Part shown: positions 53,519 through 62,850 of the stretch, piece after piece
Layout of the letters: every line of letters starts with the position of its first letter
Numbering within the stretch: the stretch's first letter is position 1
Assembly (NCBI GenBank): GCA_945865665.1
Contig: CAMBEE010000003.1
Coordinates: 1 to 64,000, forward strand
Length of the DNA stretch: 64,000 nt
Source: an uncultured Clostridium sp.
Lineage (GTDB): Bacteria; Bacillota; Clostridia; TANB77; CAG-508
Direction: 5' to 3'
The notes under the pieces: generated by a model
Database searches by the model: none
What the model saw: the letters and a program-made list of their open reading frames with translations, nothing else
Told to the model about the DNA's origin: nothing
Position numbers and translations under genes: made by a program

Positions 53519-55330
53519 TTGAAAAACGGAATTAAAACATTAGCAATGTGGCTAATAATCGGAGTAATATTTATAGTATTGTTGTCATCAATAATGACAA
53601 ACACTAACACAAAACTAAAATATTCAGAATTAATTGCGAAAATAAATGAGGGAAAAGTAGAGTCAATAGTTATAGATGCAGATGGGACTTCTGCAACGGT
53701 TCAACTATCTGATGATAAAATAAAAAAACAAGTAAATATTCCAAATATGGAAAACTTTATGAATTATACTGATGAATTTATTAAAAATGGAGCATTCACT
53801 TTAGAAGAAAGTTCTGAATCAGTATTATCAATTATATTAGGTTTACTTACACCATTTGGAATTTTGATAATATTCTTTATATTCTGGTTCTTTATGATGG
53901 GTGGAGCAGCAAATGGACAAAATGGTGGAAAATCAATGTCATTTGGTAAGAGCAAAGCTAGAATGATGACACCAGCAGATAGAAATAAAATTTCTTTTGA
54001 TGATGTTGCAGGTGTTGACGAAGAAAAAGAAGAATTACAAGAAATTGTTGAATTTTTAAGAAATCCAAAGAAATTTACAGATATGGGAGCTAGAATACCA
54101 AAAGGTGTTTTATTAGTAGGTCAACCGGGAACTGGTAAAACATTACTTGCAAAAGCGGTTGCAGGTGAAGCTGGTGTACCATTCTTTATTATAAGTGGTT
54201 CAGACTTTGTTGAAATGTTCGTTGGTGTTGGTGCTTCAAGAGTTAGGGATTTATTTGAACAAGCAAAGAAAAATGCACCATGTATCATATTTATAGACGA
54301 AATTGATGCAGTTGGACGTCAAAGGGGTGCTGGCCTAGGCGGTGGACATGATGAAAGGGAACAAACATTAAATCAATTATTAGTTGAAATGGATGGTTTC
54401 TCAGATAATGAAGGTGTTATCGTTTTAGCAGCAACAAATAGACCTGATGTATTAGACAAAGCCTTATTAAGAGCTGGAAGATTTGACAGACAAATAGTTG
54501 TTGGAGCTCCTGATGTTAAAGCAAGAGAGCAAATATTAGAGGTTCATTCTAGAAAGAAAAGATTAGCAGATGATGTTGACTTAAAAGTAATTGCAAAAAA
54601 TACATCTGGATTTGCAGGTGCAGACCTAGAAAATGTATTAAATGAAGCTGCATTACTTGCAGCAAGAAGAAATTTAACTGAAATTGGAATGAAAGAAATT
54701 GAAGATGCTATGGTTAAAGTAACTATGGGACCTGAAAAGAAAACAAGAGTTAGAAGTGAAAAAGAAAATAGACTTGTATCATACCATGAAGCTGGTCACG
54801 CAGTAGTAAGTCATTACTTAGAAACACAAGACCCAGTACATCAAATATCAATCATACCAAGAGGTATGGCTGGTGGTTATACAATGTACAGACCAACAGA
54901 AGATAAAAACTTTATGTCAAAAACGGAAATGGAAGAAAATATTGTATCTCTTTTAGGTGGTAGAGTTGCAGAAGCTTTAATTTTAAATGATGTTTCAACA
55001 GGTGCAAGTAATGATATAGAAAGAGCAACAAAAATTGCTAGAAGTATGGTTACAAAATATGGTATGAGCGAAAGAATTGGTACTTTAATGCTTGGTTCTG
55101 ATCAAAGTGAAGTGTTCTTGGGTAGAGATTTTGCTCAATCTAAAGAATATTCAGAGGAAACAGCTGGTATAATAGATGAGGAAACAAAGGCTATTATTGA
55201 TAAAGGTTATAACAGAGCAAAACAAATTCTTACAGACCATGTTGATAAATTACATGCTGTTGCTGCAGTTTTACTTGAAAAAGAGAAAATTGAGGCAGAT
55301 GAATTTGAACAAATTTTTAATGAAGAATAG
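53519..55330 (+). CDS. ftsH: ATP-dependent zinc metalloprotease FtsH
   Basis: 603 residues from TTG 53519 (AGAAGGAGG site). Two membrane helices (about 5-25 and 105-128) flank a small extracytoplasmic domain. The AAA module has Walker A GQPGTGKT near 201, Walker [16 protein letters not shown], and [23 protein letters not shown]. The protease zinc site HEAGH is near 422-426, with a third ligand in [10 protein letters not shown]. FtsH degrades unassembled membrane and regulatory proteins. The C-terminal tail is short compared with Bacillus. It is followed by a terminator and the third long hairpin. Confidence 0.97.
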   Translation: MKNGIKTLAMWLIIGVIFIVLLSSIMTNTNTKLKYSELIAKINEGKVESIVIDADGTSATVQLSDDKIKKQVNIPNMENFMNYTDEFIKNGAFTLEESSESVLSIILGLLTPFGILIIFFIFWFFMMGGAANGQNGGKSMSFGKSKARMMTPADRNKISFDDVAGVDEEKEELQEIVEFLRNPKKFTDMGARIPKGVLLVGQPGTGKTLLAKAVAGEAGVPFFIISGSDFVEMFVGVGASRVRDLFEQAKKNAPCIIFIDEIDAVGRQRGAGLGGGHDEREQTLNQLLVEMDGFSDNEGVIVLAATNRPDVLDKALLRAGRFDRQIVVGAPDVKAREQILEVHSRKKRLADDVDLKVIAKNTSGFAGADLENVLNEAALLAARRNLTEIGMKEIEDAMVKVTMGPEKKTRVRSEKENRLVSYHEAGHAVVSHYLETQDPVHQISIIPRGMAGGYTMYRPTEDKNFMSKTEMEENIVSLLGGRVAEALILNDVSTGASNDIERATKIARSMVTKYGMSERIGTLMLGSDQSEVFLGRDFAQSKEYSEETAGIIDEETKAIIDKGYNRAKQILTDHVDKLHAVAAVLLEKEKIEADEFEQIFNEE

Positions 55331-55337
55331 TAATTTA

Positions 55338-55369
55338 AAGGTGAAGTGTAAAAAACATTTCATCTTTTT
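55338..55369 (+). terminator. ftsH terminator
   Basis: AAGGTGAAGTGT pairs (two G-U) with ACATTTCATCTT, then TTTTG, just after the ftsH stop and directly before the long hairpin. Confidence 0.75.
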
Positions 55370-55604
55370 GTTACACTTCAGTAAGGAAAATCCCTGAAAT
55401 ACCTGTGAATGATATTTTGAATATATTTCGAATGTGACCAAAATAGTGTTACAAATTCTTAAGTAAATGCTCTAAAGGGTCCTGCCTTCGGGTATTGTTA
55501 GAGTATTTACATTAGAATTTGTTAACATTATGTAGGGAACCTGAGAAAATATGAAAAATATCATTCACAGGTATTTCAGGGATTTTTCCTTACTGAACTG
55601 TAAC
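55370..55604 (+). repeat. Long imperfect hairpin element, copy C
   Basis: The outer arms 55370-55420 and 55553-55604 pair over about 50 bases (GTTACA.TTCAGTAAGGAAAA..., two to three differences). The internal loop carries GAATGTGACCAAAATAGTGT at 55430-55449 on the plus strand facing AGGTTC on the other, then an inner stem ACAAATTCTTAAGTAAAT-like and a CG-rich tip (CCTGCCTTCGGG). The orientation of the core is opposite to copies A and B. It lies between ftsH and rpsU. Confidence 0.82.
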
Positions 55605-55643
55605 ATCTTTTTAAAATTTTGATAAAATAACTTTTTCTACCTA

Positions 55644-55673
55644 TTGACAATATACCCCATAATAATGTATAAT
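55644..55673 (+). promoter_or_regulatory. rpsU promoter
   Basis: TTGACA (55644-55649), 18 bases, TATAAT (55668-55673), about 70 bases before the start codon. Confidence 0.8.
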
Positions 55674-55743
55674 GAGTAACGTATATAGGATAAGAAAAAA
55701 ATCCCAAATACATTCTCGTATGACCGGAAGGAGGGGAATATAA

Positions 55744-55914
55744 ATGTCAGAAATCAAAGTTAATAATGGAAATATAGAAGATGCCTTAAAAAGGTTTAAA
55801 AGACAATGTGCTCGTAACGGAGTTTTACAAGAAGTTCGTAAAAGAGAACACTATGAAAAACCAAGTGTAAAAAGAAAGAAAAAATCAGAGGCAGCAAGAA
55901 AAAGAAAATTTTAA
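55744..55914 (+). CDS. rpsU: Ribosomal protein bS21
   Basis: 56 residues, complete S21: [20 protein letters not shown], then [20 protein letters not shown] and a Lys/Arg-rich end. bS21 binds the 30S platform near the anti-Shine-Dalgarno helix. AAGGAGGGG precedes ATG 55744. It has its own consensus promoter and terminator. In other Firmicutes bS21 has been linked to the OLE ribonucleoprotein, which is relevant because an OLE-like RNA occurs in this window. Confidence 0.96.
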   Translation: MSEIKVNNGNIEDALKRFKRQCARNGVLQEVRKREHYEKPSVKRKKKSEAARKRKF

Positions 55915-55923
55915 TTACATAGT

Positions 55924-55976
55924 GAAAGGTGGAAGTTTATATGGTAGTAGTATATCTAGAACTTCTGCCTTTTTTG
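55924..55976 (+). terminator. rpsU terminator
   Basis: AAAGGTGGAAGTT pairs with AACTTCTGCCTTT across a 20-base loop, followed by a T-run. Confidence 0.75.
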
Positions 55977-56020
55977 TATTTAAAAAATTTTTTGGGATAA
56001 AATAGAAATGAAAATAAAAA

Positions 56021-56047
56021 GGGATTGGAGACCCGTCCCCCAATCCC
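56021..56047. repeat. Single GGGATTGG-type repeat upstream of yfmF
   Basis: GGGATTGGAGACCCGTCCCC followed by CAATCCC; one unit of the dispersed family, folding as a hairpin. It is about 45 bases before the yfmF start. Confidence 0.8.
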
Positions 56048-56091
56048 TAAAAAATTTGATATAGAAATGCAAAAGAAGGGAATGATAATTA

Positions 56092-57360
56092 GTGGAATAT
56101 AAACAAATAGAGATAAAAAAAGGAATCAAACTTCATACAATTAAAACTGAAAAATTCAAAACGAATTTGATTGCAATAATGCTAACAACAAAATTAGACA
56201 GAGAAAATGTTACAAAAAATGCGTTAATACCAGCGGTTTTAAGAAGAGGTACAAAGAACTTAACAACACAAGAGGAAATCAACAAGAAGTTAGAAGAAAT
56301 GTATGGAGCGAGTTTGGATTGTGGACTTGATAAAACAGGAGATAATCAGGTTTTGAAATTTTATATAGAAACAGTAAATGATGAATTTTTACCACAAGAA
56401 GCGGAAAATATGTTGAAAATATCTTTAGAAAAGATATTTGAATTTGTATTTAATCCATATCTAGAAAATGGATGCTTTAAAAAAGAATATGTGGAACAAG
56501 AAAAAGAAAATATAAAACAAATTATAGATGGAAAGATAGATAACAAGGCAAGATATTCACTAGATAGATGTATAGAAGAAATGTACAAAGACCAGCCATA
56601 TGGTCTCTATAAATATGGATATGTAGAAGATATGAAAGACATCAATGAAAAAAATCTATATGAATATTATCAAAACTTAATAAATGAATGTAAAATTGAT
56701 ATTTTTGTATCTGGAATAATAGACGAGGAAACTGAAAATATCATAAATAATAATGAAAACATCATTAAATTAAAAGATAGAGAACCACAATATAATGAAC
56801 CAGAAATTAAAGCAAAAAAATCAGAGAAAGAAAATGATGTTCAAGAATCAATGGATGTAATACAAGGAAAACTTATTATTGGAATGGATTTAGACATTGA
56901 TGACGACAATTTAAGATTTGATGTAATGATTTATAATAGTATTTTTGGTGGAAGTGCAAATTCAAAATTATTCCAAAATGTTCGTGAAAAGGCAAGCCTT
57001 GCATATACAGCAAGTTCAAGTTATTATAGATTTAAAAATAACATTTTTATTAATTGTGGAATTGAAATTAAAAACTATGAAAAAGCATTAGAAATAATAA
57101 AACAGCAGATTGAAGATATGAAAAAAGGTAATTTCACAGATGAAGAGGTTGAAAATGCTAAAAAAGGAATAATAGCATCAATTAAAACAATTGATGATGA
57201 ACAGGATACTGAAATAACATATTTCTTTAGTCAAGAGTTATCAAAGAGCAAGTGTAATATTGAACAATATATGCAGAGAATATCTGAGGTTACTAAAGAT
57301 AAGGTTGTTGATGTTGCTAATAAAGTTAGTATTAATACTGTATATTTTTTAAAGGACTAG
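56092..57360 (+). CDS. yfmF: M16 peptidase-like protein YfmF (inactive half)
   Basis: 422 residues from GTG 56092 (GAAGGGA site). It has the double-domain M16 fold with AVLRRGTKNLTTQEEINKKLEEMYGASL and the C-terminal half FGGSANSKLFQNVREKASLAYTASSSY. The HxxEH zinc motif is missing, so it is the non-catalytic partner of the following HxxEH protein. In Bacillus this pair is linked to maturation of the EF-P 5-aminopentanol modification. No efp gene is in the window. Confidence 0.88.
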   Translation: MEYKQIEIKKGIKLHTIKTEKFKTNLIAIMLTTKLDRENVTKNALIPAVLRRGTKNLTTQEEINKKLEEMYGASLDCGLDKTGDNQVLKFYIETVNDEFLPQEAENMLKISLEKIFEFVFNPYLENGCFKKEYVEQEKENIKQIIDGKIDNKARYSLDRCIEEMYKDQPYGLYKYGYVEDMKDINEKNLYEYYQNLINECKIDIFVSGIIDEETENIINNNENIIKLKDREPQYNEPEIKAKKSEKENDVQESMDVIQGKLIIGMDLDIDDDNLRFDVMIYNSIFGGSANSKLFQNVREKASLAYTASSSYYRFKNNIFINCGIEIKNYEKALEIIKQQIEDMKKGNFTDEEVENAKKGIIASIKTIDDEQDTEITYFFSQELSKSKCNIEQYMQRISEVTKDKVVDVANKVSINTVYFLKD

Positions 57361-57375
57361 TTGAAAAACAATTAT

Positions 57376-57467
57376 AATTTTGACTGTGTCAATTTTTATT
57401 TAAAATGCGGCTACATACAATATGTATGCGCCTTTGCCTTTTAAATAAAAGTTTCCCTGTCAAAATT
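57376..57467. repeat. 92-bp hairpin in the yfmF-yfmH gap
   Basis: AATTTTGAC (57376-57384) pairs with GTCAAAATT (57459-57467). An internal loop (TGTGTCAA facing AGGGAAAC) follows, then TTTTATTTAAAA with TTTTAAATAAAA, and a tip with CATACA/TGTATG. The layout, stem then asymmetric-sequence loop then AT stem, resembles a smaller version of the 200-bp hairpins, but the core words do not match clearly. Confidence 0.65.
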
Positions 57468-57518
57468 TAATTCTTTTCTAACTAAAGAATATATAAGTTG
57501 AGAGGAGAACGAGAAAAG

Positions 57519-58790
57519 ATGCAAATAATTGAAAATTCTAAAGTTAAGGAAAAATTATATATAGAAAAATTAGAAAATGGCTTAACAGTAATGATAATTC
57601 CTAAAAAAGGAATCCAGAAAAAATATATTATATGGGGAACAAACTATGGTTCAAATGATAATAAATTTATAGTACCAGGAGAAACAAAAGCTACAGAAGT
57701 ACCAAAAGGTGTAGCACATTTTCTGGAACACAAAATGTTTGAACAAGAAAATGGTAAAAATAGTTTGGATGTACTTACTGCACTAGGTGTTAATGCAAAC
57801 GCATATACAACAAATAATCATACAGCATATTTATATGAGTGTACAGACAATTTTTATGAGGCATTGGATGAATTTATGGACTATGTTCAACATCCATATT
57901 TTACAGATGATAATGTTGAAAAAGAAAAGGGCATTATTGGTCAAGAAATTATGATGTATGACGATTATCCAGACTGGAAAGTGTATTTAAATGCATTAGA
58001 GTGTATGTATCAAAAACATCCGGTAAAGCTTGATATTACTGGAACTGTTGAAACAATAAGTCATATTGATAAAGATATTTTATATAAATGTTATAATACT
58101 TTCTATAACCCATCAAATATGGCAATGGTTGTATCTGGAGATTTTGAACCAGAAAAATTATTGGAAGAAATAAAGAAAAGATTAATTGACAAAAAAGCAA
58201 ATGGTGAAATAAAGAGAATTTTTGAAGAAGAACCAAAAGAAATTGTAAAAGAAAAAGTAGTTCAAAATATGGAAGTTAGTAAACCACTTTATGCAATTGG
58301 AATAAAAGACACGCCAGCTGAACAAAAAGAAAAAGTTAAAAAACATATATCAATAGAAATATTGTTAAACCTACTAATTGGAGCAAGTTCAGAGCTGTAT
58401 AAAAAATTATATGATATGGGAAATTGTTTCTCAGTACCAAGTATTGAATATGAATTTGATAAAAATTATGCACATATTTTGATAATAGGACAATCAAATG
58501 AACCAGAAGAATTGTATAAAATGTTCAAAGAAGAAGTTGAAAAATTTATACAAAAAGGTGTAAATGAAGAAGATTTTGTAAGAACTAAAAAAATGATTTA
58601 TGGTGAATATGTAAAAGAATATGACGATGTTGTCAATATTTCTAGAATGTTTTTGTCAGATTATTTTAAAGGTATAAATAGTTTTGACTATTTAGAAGAA
58701 ATAAACACTATAAATGTAGAATATTTAAATCAAGTGTTAAAAGATGTGTTTAATGAAAAAAATATGATATTATCTGTTGTAAAAAATTAG
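57519..58790 (+). CDS. yfmH: M16 zinc peptidase YfmH
   Basis: 423 residues from ATG 57519; a TTG at 57498 is an alternative, and the AGGAG at 57503 supports the later start with a long spacing. The zinc motif HFLEHKMFE (HxxEH) is near residues 67-71 with the distant Glu expected near KEKGIIGQEI. M16 peptidases work as clamshells on small peptides; together with YfmF it likely forms a heterodimer. It ends at a terminator. Confidence 0.9.
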   Translation: MQIIENSKVKEKLYIEKLENGLTVMIIPKKGIQKKYIIWGTNYGSNDNKFIVPGETKATEVPKGVAHFLEHKMFEQENGKNSLDVLTALGVNANAYTTNNHTAYLYECTDNFYEALDEFMDYVQHPYFTDDNVEKEKGIIGQEIMMYDDYPDWKVYLNALECMYQKHPVKLDITGTVETISHIDKDILYKCYNTFYNPSNMAMVVSGDFEPEKLLEEIKKRLIDKKANGEIKRIFEEEPKEIVKEKVVQNMEVSKPLYAIGIKDTPAEQKEKVKKHISIEILLNLLIGASSELYKKLYDMGNCFSVPSIEYEFDKNYAHILIIGQSNEPEELYKMFKEEVEKFIQKGVNEEDFVRTKKMIYGEYVKEYDDVVNISRMFLSDYFKGINSFDYLEEINTINVEYLNQVLKDVFNEKNMILSVVKN

Positions 58791-58810
58791 ATAAAAATTT
58801 TGTTGAATGA

Positions 58811-58855
58811 ACAGCATAAAAATTGAAAAAGATTTTATGCTGTTTTCTTTTGATT
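58811..58855 (+). terminator. yfmH terminator
   Basis: ACAGCATAAAA pairs with TTTTATGCTGT, then TTTCTTTT, about 20 bases after the stop. Confidence 0.8.
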
Positions 58856-58987
58856 TTCTGTGTCGAATAATGTTGAAAATACTTGTACGAAAGTTGCTAA
58901 AAACCGTTGAAAATACTTGACTTGAAGATTTTTATATGTTATTTTATAAATATACGAATGAGAAAAATTGAAAAAGGAGAGATTAGT

Positions 58988-59149
58988 ATGTTAAATGAAG
59001 AAATTTGTAAATTAAGAGATAAATTGAATAAGAGTATCGAGAATGGTGATGATTATTCTATTACATATAAATTAAGTATTGAGTTAGATGAGCTTATTGC
59101 AAAATTTTATAGAGATAGTAAAAAGACTTGTGATAATGCAAAAGTATAA
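58988..59149 (+). CDS. Spo0E-like aspartyl-phosphate phosphatase
   Basis: 53 residues from ATG 58988, after AAAAGGAGA. Two helices with the family motif SxELDELIAKFYR (Ser30-Asp34) match Spo0E/YisI/YnzD proteins, which remove phosphate from Spo0A and delay sporulation. A TGTCGAA word (58861-58867), matching the Spo0A box consensus, lies upstream, as do two copies of GTTGAAAATACTTG (near 58872 and 58908). This gene implies a Spo0A-dependent programme. Confidence 0.82.
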   Translation: MLNEEICKLRDKLNKSIENGDDYSITYKLSIELDELIAKFYRDSKKTCDNAKV

Positions 59150-59300
59150 TGAGATAAGAAGTTTTGACAGAAAAATTGTTGAAACTTTTTTCTTTTTCTT
59201 TCCCTTGCTAAAACTACAAAAATATTATATAATAATATATCAAGAAAAGTAGTTACTTAAAAAATAATTACAATTTTTCTAAGTAGTTTTTATATTCTAG

Positions 59301-59396
59301 GAAAGTTATCATAGTATGATAACTTTCTGTAGAAGATAAATATGGCAGAAATTAGATTTTGTAGCAGTTTGCACTGCGTACAAAATCTTAATTCTG
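59301..59396. promoter_or_regulatory. Two consecutive palindromes before the SNF2 gene
   Basis: GAAAGTTATCA-TAGT-ATGATAACTTTC type palindrome at 59301-59327, followed by a 51-base near-perfect palindrome at 59346-59396 (CAGAA.TTAGATTTTGTA / TACAAAATCTTAATTCTG with CAGT-TTGC-ACTG tip). No T-runs follow, so they are not terminators. They occupy the leader 35-130 bases before the start codon. Confidence 0.6.
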
Positions 59397-59429
59397 GTTT
59401 TTTACAATGGGAAGGGAATGAAATTTTAA

Positions 59430-62400
59430 ATGCTAGTAAACGAAAATGTAATAGAACAACTATGTATAGATGCGGGACATGCAAGAACACAAAAAGCAAG
59501 AAGATACCAAATGTTAGGAAATGTATCAATAACAAAAGTAGAATACGAAAACCAAAACAACTTTGAAATACATGCAAGAGTATTTGGAACAGAACAATAT
59601 GACACATATGTAGAAGTAAAAAATGGAGAAGTAGAAGAAATAAGTTGTGACTGCCCAGATTACTACAACACATATGGAGTCTGCAAACACAGTCTAGCAT
59701 CAGTTTTAGAGTTTAATCAAAATGGATTTCAAGACATAAAAAATCCAGATAAAATTCAAGAAAAAGATAGTATCACAAGACAAAACAATAAAAACGCAAA
59801 CAAATACAACGGTTTCCATCAAATTGTAAAAACACTATATAACGAAGAATTGTATGAAATAGATTCAGATATAGATGTTGAATTAAAAAATAAAGGAACC
59901 ATAAAAATAGAACCTCAAATAATATATGACAAGTTTACTAGAGAAATGAAAATTGAATTTAAAATCGGAAATAAAAGAATGTACAAACTCAAAAATTTAG
60001 CAGAATTTTATGTGAGAATGATGAATAAAGAATTCTATAAATATGGTGATAAATTAGAATTTGTACATACACAAGAAGTGTTTGAAGAAAATAGCCAGAA
60101 AATGTTGGATTTTATAATGAAATATGCAGAAGTAATTGCATACACAAATTCTTCAGCAAATTCAAATTATAGATATTACGGAAAAGCTTTAAACGAAAGT
60201 TCAATTATAATTGGGAATACAGCGATTGATGAATTGTTTGATACATTAGAAAATAAAACAGTTTTAATTACAAGAGAATATGAAAAACAAAATATAAAAT
60301 TTGTAAACCAAAATCCAGATTTAACATTTAGACTAGAAAAGATAGACAATGACGAATATAGAATTATAGCAGATTTTGATGTTTTCAAAATTGTAATTTT
60401 AAATGGAAAAAAATATAAATATGTTTTAACAGACGAAAACCTTTATAGATGTAACAAGGAATTTGAAAAAACAACTTTAAGATTATTAAAAGTTTTTAGA
60501 GAAAATTTTTTAACACAAATATCACTTGGAAAAGATGAGTTAGGAGAACTATTTTCTGTAGTGCTTTCAAAGGTAAAAAATGCTATAAAAATAGAACCTG
60601 AATTATTGGAAGAGATAAAAGAATATGAACCTGAGAAATTAGGAGTAAAAGTATTTTTAGATTATGACAAAAATAATTATCTTGTAGCAGATGTAAGACT
60701 ATGCTATGGAGAGAATGAATTTAATCCATTGAATTCACAAGAGGAAAAAGAATTTAAATATTCAAGAAATCTTATTGAAGAAACAAAAGCAATGAATATT
60801 TTCAGAAAAACAGGTTTTATGTTTGATGTTAAAAATCTTAAATTCATATTACCAGATGAGGATAAAATCTATGAATTTTTAACAAATGATATCAATTATT
60901 ATATGAAAAAATTTGAAGTATTAGCTACAGAAAATTTCAAATCAAAAGAGGTTGCAAAACCTAAAATAGGAACAGTTGGTGTAAGGATTGAAAATAATCT
61001 TCTAGAAATAGATATGGATAAGTTAAATATAGATTTGAACCAATTAGAAGATATTTTGCAAAAGTATAAATTAAAGAAAAAGTATTATAGATTAAAAGAT
61101 GGAAGTTTTCTTGATTTACAAGAAAGTAATGAAATTGATTTTATTGATAAGTTGATTTCAGGAACAGATGTTGATTATAAAGAATTAGAGAGTGGAACAA
61201 TTAGACTGCCAGTAAATAGAACATTGTATTTAAATCAGCTTTTAAAAGAAATAAAAGGCACAGAAATAGTAAAAAATAAAGAATATAAGAATATCATAAA
61301 TGGGTTAGATAAAAACTTATTGGATGAAGATGAAAAAATACCAGAAGAAGTTGAACCAATATTAAGACCGTATCAAAAAACAGGTTTTAAATGGTTAAAA
61401 ACACTTGATAGATATAAATTTGGAGGTATACTTGCAGATGATATGGGACTTGGAAAAACAATTCAAATTATATCAATTTTGCTAGATTATAAGCAAAATA
61501 CAGAAGATGCAAAAACAAGTATAGTAGTATCTCCAAGTTCATTGTCATTAAACTGGAAAAATGAAATAGAAAAATTTGCACAAGATTTAAAAATAAAAGT
61601 AATTAGGGGAACTGCATCAGAAAGAAAAATTGAAATTAACCAATTGGAAAAATATGATGTAATCATAACATCATATGATTTGTTAAAAAGAGATATTGAT
61701 GTGTACAAAGATAAAAAATATTGCTTTAAATACATAATCGCAGATGAAGCACAGTATTTGAAAAATAATACAACCAAAAATGCAAAGGCAATAAAAATGT
61801 TAAATGCAGAAACAAGATTTGCATTAACTGGAACACCAATTGAAAATTCATTAGCAGAATTGTGGTCAATATTTGATTTAATAATGCCTGGATATTTATT
61901 TAGTTATAAGGAATTTAAATCAACATATGAAATGCCAATTGTAAGAGATGAAGACCGAGATGCAATGAATAAATTAAAAATGTTGATAGAACCATTTGTA
62001 TTAAGAAGAACTAAAAAAGAAGTTTTAACAGAATTGCCAGAAAAAACAATTACAGTTTTAAATAATGAAATGGAAGAAGAACAAAGAAATATTTATTTAT
62101 CATATTTGGTTCGAGCAAAACAGGAATTGCAAGATGAAATTAGTGCAAATGGATATGAAAGAAGTCAAATAAAAATACTTGCTGCACTTACAAGATTAAG
62201 ACAAATATGTTGCCATCCGGGTCTATTTATAGAAGACTATAAAGGCGGAAGTAGTAAATTAGACCAATGTATGGAAATTGTTGAGGATGGTATAACTGCA
62301 GGACACAAAATTTTACTATTTTCAACATATACTTCAATGTTTGAAATATTAGAAAAAGAACTTAATAAAAGAGACATCAAATATTTTAAATTAACAGGAA

Positions 62401-62762
62401 GTACAAAAGTTGACGAAAGAATAGAATTGGTTGACGAGTTTAATCAAAATAAAGATATAAGTGTATTTTTAATATCACTAAAAGCAGGTGGAACAGGGCT
62501 TAACTTAATTGGCGCAGATATGGTTATACATTATGATCCATGGTGGAATTTATCAGCAGAAAATCAGGCAACTGATAGAGCATATAGAATTGGTCAGAAA
62601 AATAATGTTCAAGTGTACAAGTTGATAACAAAAGATTCAATTGAGGAGAAAATTTTTGAGCTTCAACAACGTAAGGCGGAACTTACTGATAATATGCTTA
62701 ATACACAAACCACATTTATTAATAAATTATCAAAAGATGATATTATGAATTTATTTAGTTAA
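59430..62762 (+). CDS. SWIM zinc-finger SNF2-family helicase
   Basis: 1110 residues. A SWIM finger (CDCPDYYNTYGVCKHS, residues about 73-88) is followed by an SNF2-associated region (about 200-600) and the Swi2/Snf2 ATPase. Walker A DDMGLGKT lies near 670, DEAQ box near 771, LTGTPIENSLAELWS, then helicase C with LFSTYTSMFEIL, SLKAGGTGLNL and DRAYRIGQ. It should be a DNA translocase acting on nucleic acid-protein complexes; the bacterial function is not settled. GGGAAGGGAA precedes ATG. Gene-sized domains are intact. It ends in a GGGGACGGTTCTG repeat. Confidence 0.92.
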   Translation: MLVNENVIEQLCIDAGHARTQKARRYQMLGNVSITKVEYENQNNFEIHARVFGTEQYDTYVEVKNGEVEEISCDCPDYYNTYGVCKHSLASVLEFNQNGFQDIKNPDKIQEKDSITRQNNKNANKYNGFHQIVKTLYNEELYEIDSDIDVELKNKGTIKIEPQIIYDKFTREMKIEFKIGNKRMYKLKNLAEFYVRMMNKEFYKYGDKLEFVHTQEVFEENSQKMLDFIMKYAEVIAYTNSSANSNYRYYGKALNESSIIIGNTAIDELFDTLENKTVLITREYEKQNIKFVNQNPDLTFRLEKIDNDEYRIIADFDVFKIVILNGKKYKYVLTDENLYRCNKEFEKTTLRLLKVFRENFLTQISLGKDELGELFSVVLSKVKNAIKIEPELLEEIKEYEPEKLGVKVFLDYDKNNYLVADVRLCYGENEFNPLNSQEEKEFKYSRNLIEETKAMNIFRKTGFMFDVKNLKFILPDEDKIYEFLTNDINYYMKKFEVLATENFKSKEVAKPKIGTVGVRIENNLLEIDMDKLNIDLNQLEDILQKYKLKKKYYRLKDGSFLDLQESNEIDFIDKLISGTDVDYKELESGTIRLPVNRTLYLNQLLKEIKGTEIVKNKEYKNIINGLDKNLLDEDEKIPEEVEPILRPYQKTGFKWLKTLDRYKFGGILADDMGLGKTIQIISILLDYKQNTEDAKTSIVVSPSSLSLNWKNEIEKFAQDLKIKVIRGTASERKIEINQLEKYDVIITSYDLLKRDIDVYKDKKYCFKYIIADEAQYLKNNTTKNAKAIKMLNAETRFALTGTPIENSLAELWSIFDLIMPGYLFSYKEFKSTYEMPIVRDEDRDAMNKLKMLIEPFVLRRTKKEVLTELPEKTITVLNNEMEEEQRNIYLSYLVRAKQELQDEISANGYERSQIKILAALTRLRQICCHPGLFIEDYKGGSSKLDQCMEIVEDGITAGHKILLFSTYTSMFEILEKELNKRDIKYFKLTGSTKVDERIELVDEFNQNKDISVFLISLKAGGTGLNLIGADMVIHYDPWWNLSAENQATDRAYRIGQKNNVQVYKLITKDSIEEKIFELQQRKAELTDNMLNTQTTFINKLSKDDIMNLFS

Positions 62763-62793
62763 TGTCTCATTGGGGACGGTTCTGTTTGAGACA
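62763..62793. repeat. TGTCTCATTGGGGACGGTTC-type repeat
   Basis: TGTCTCA and TGAGACA close a hairpin with GGGGACGGTTC in the loop, starting at the stop codon region of the SNF2 gene. It matches the class of units at 44470 and 44572. Confidence 0.8.
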
Positions 62794-62850
62794 TTGGTTC
62801 CAAAACGGACATTAGAATTGTTATAAAATAATAATAATGGGGGAAATATT

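Noticed and set aside
59342..59566. 74-codon frame before the SNF2 gene
   Set aside because: Lies on palindromes and then overlaps the helicase in another frame; no ribosome binding site of its own.
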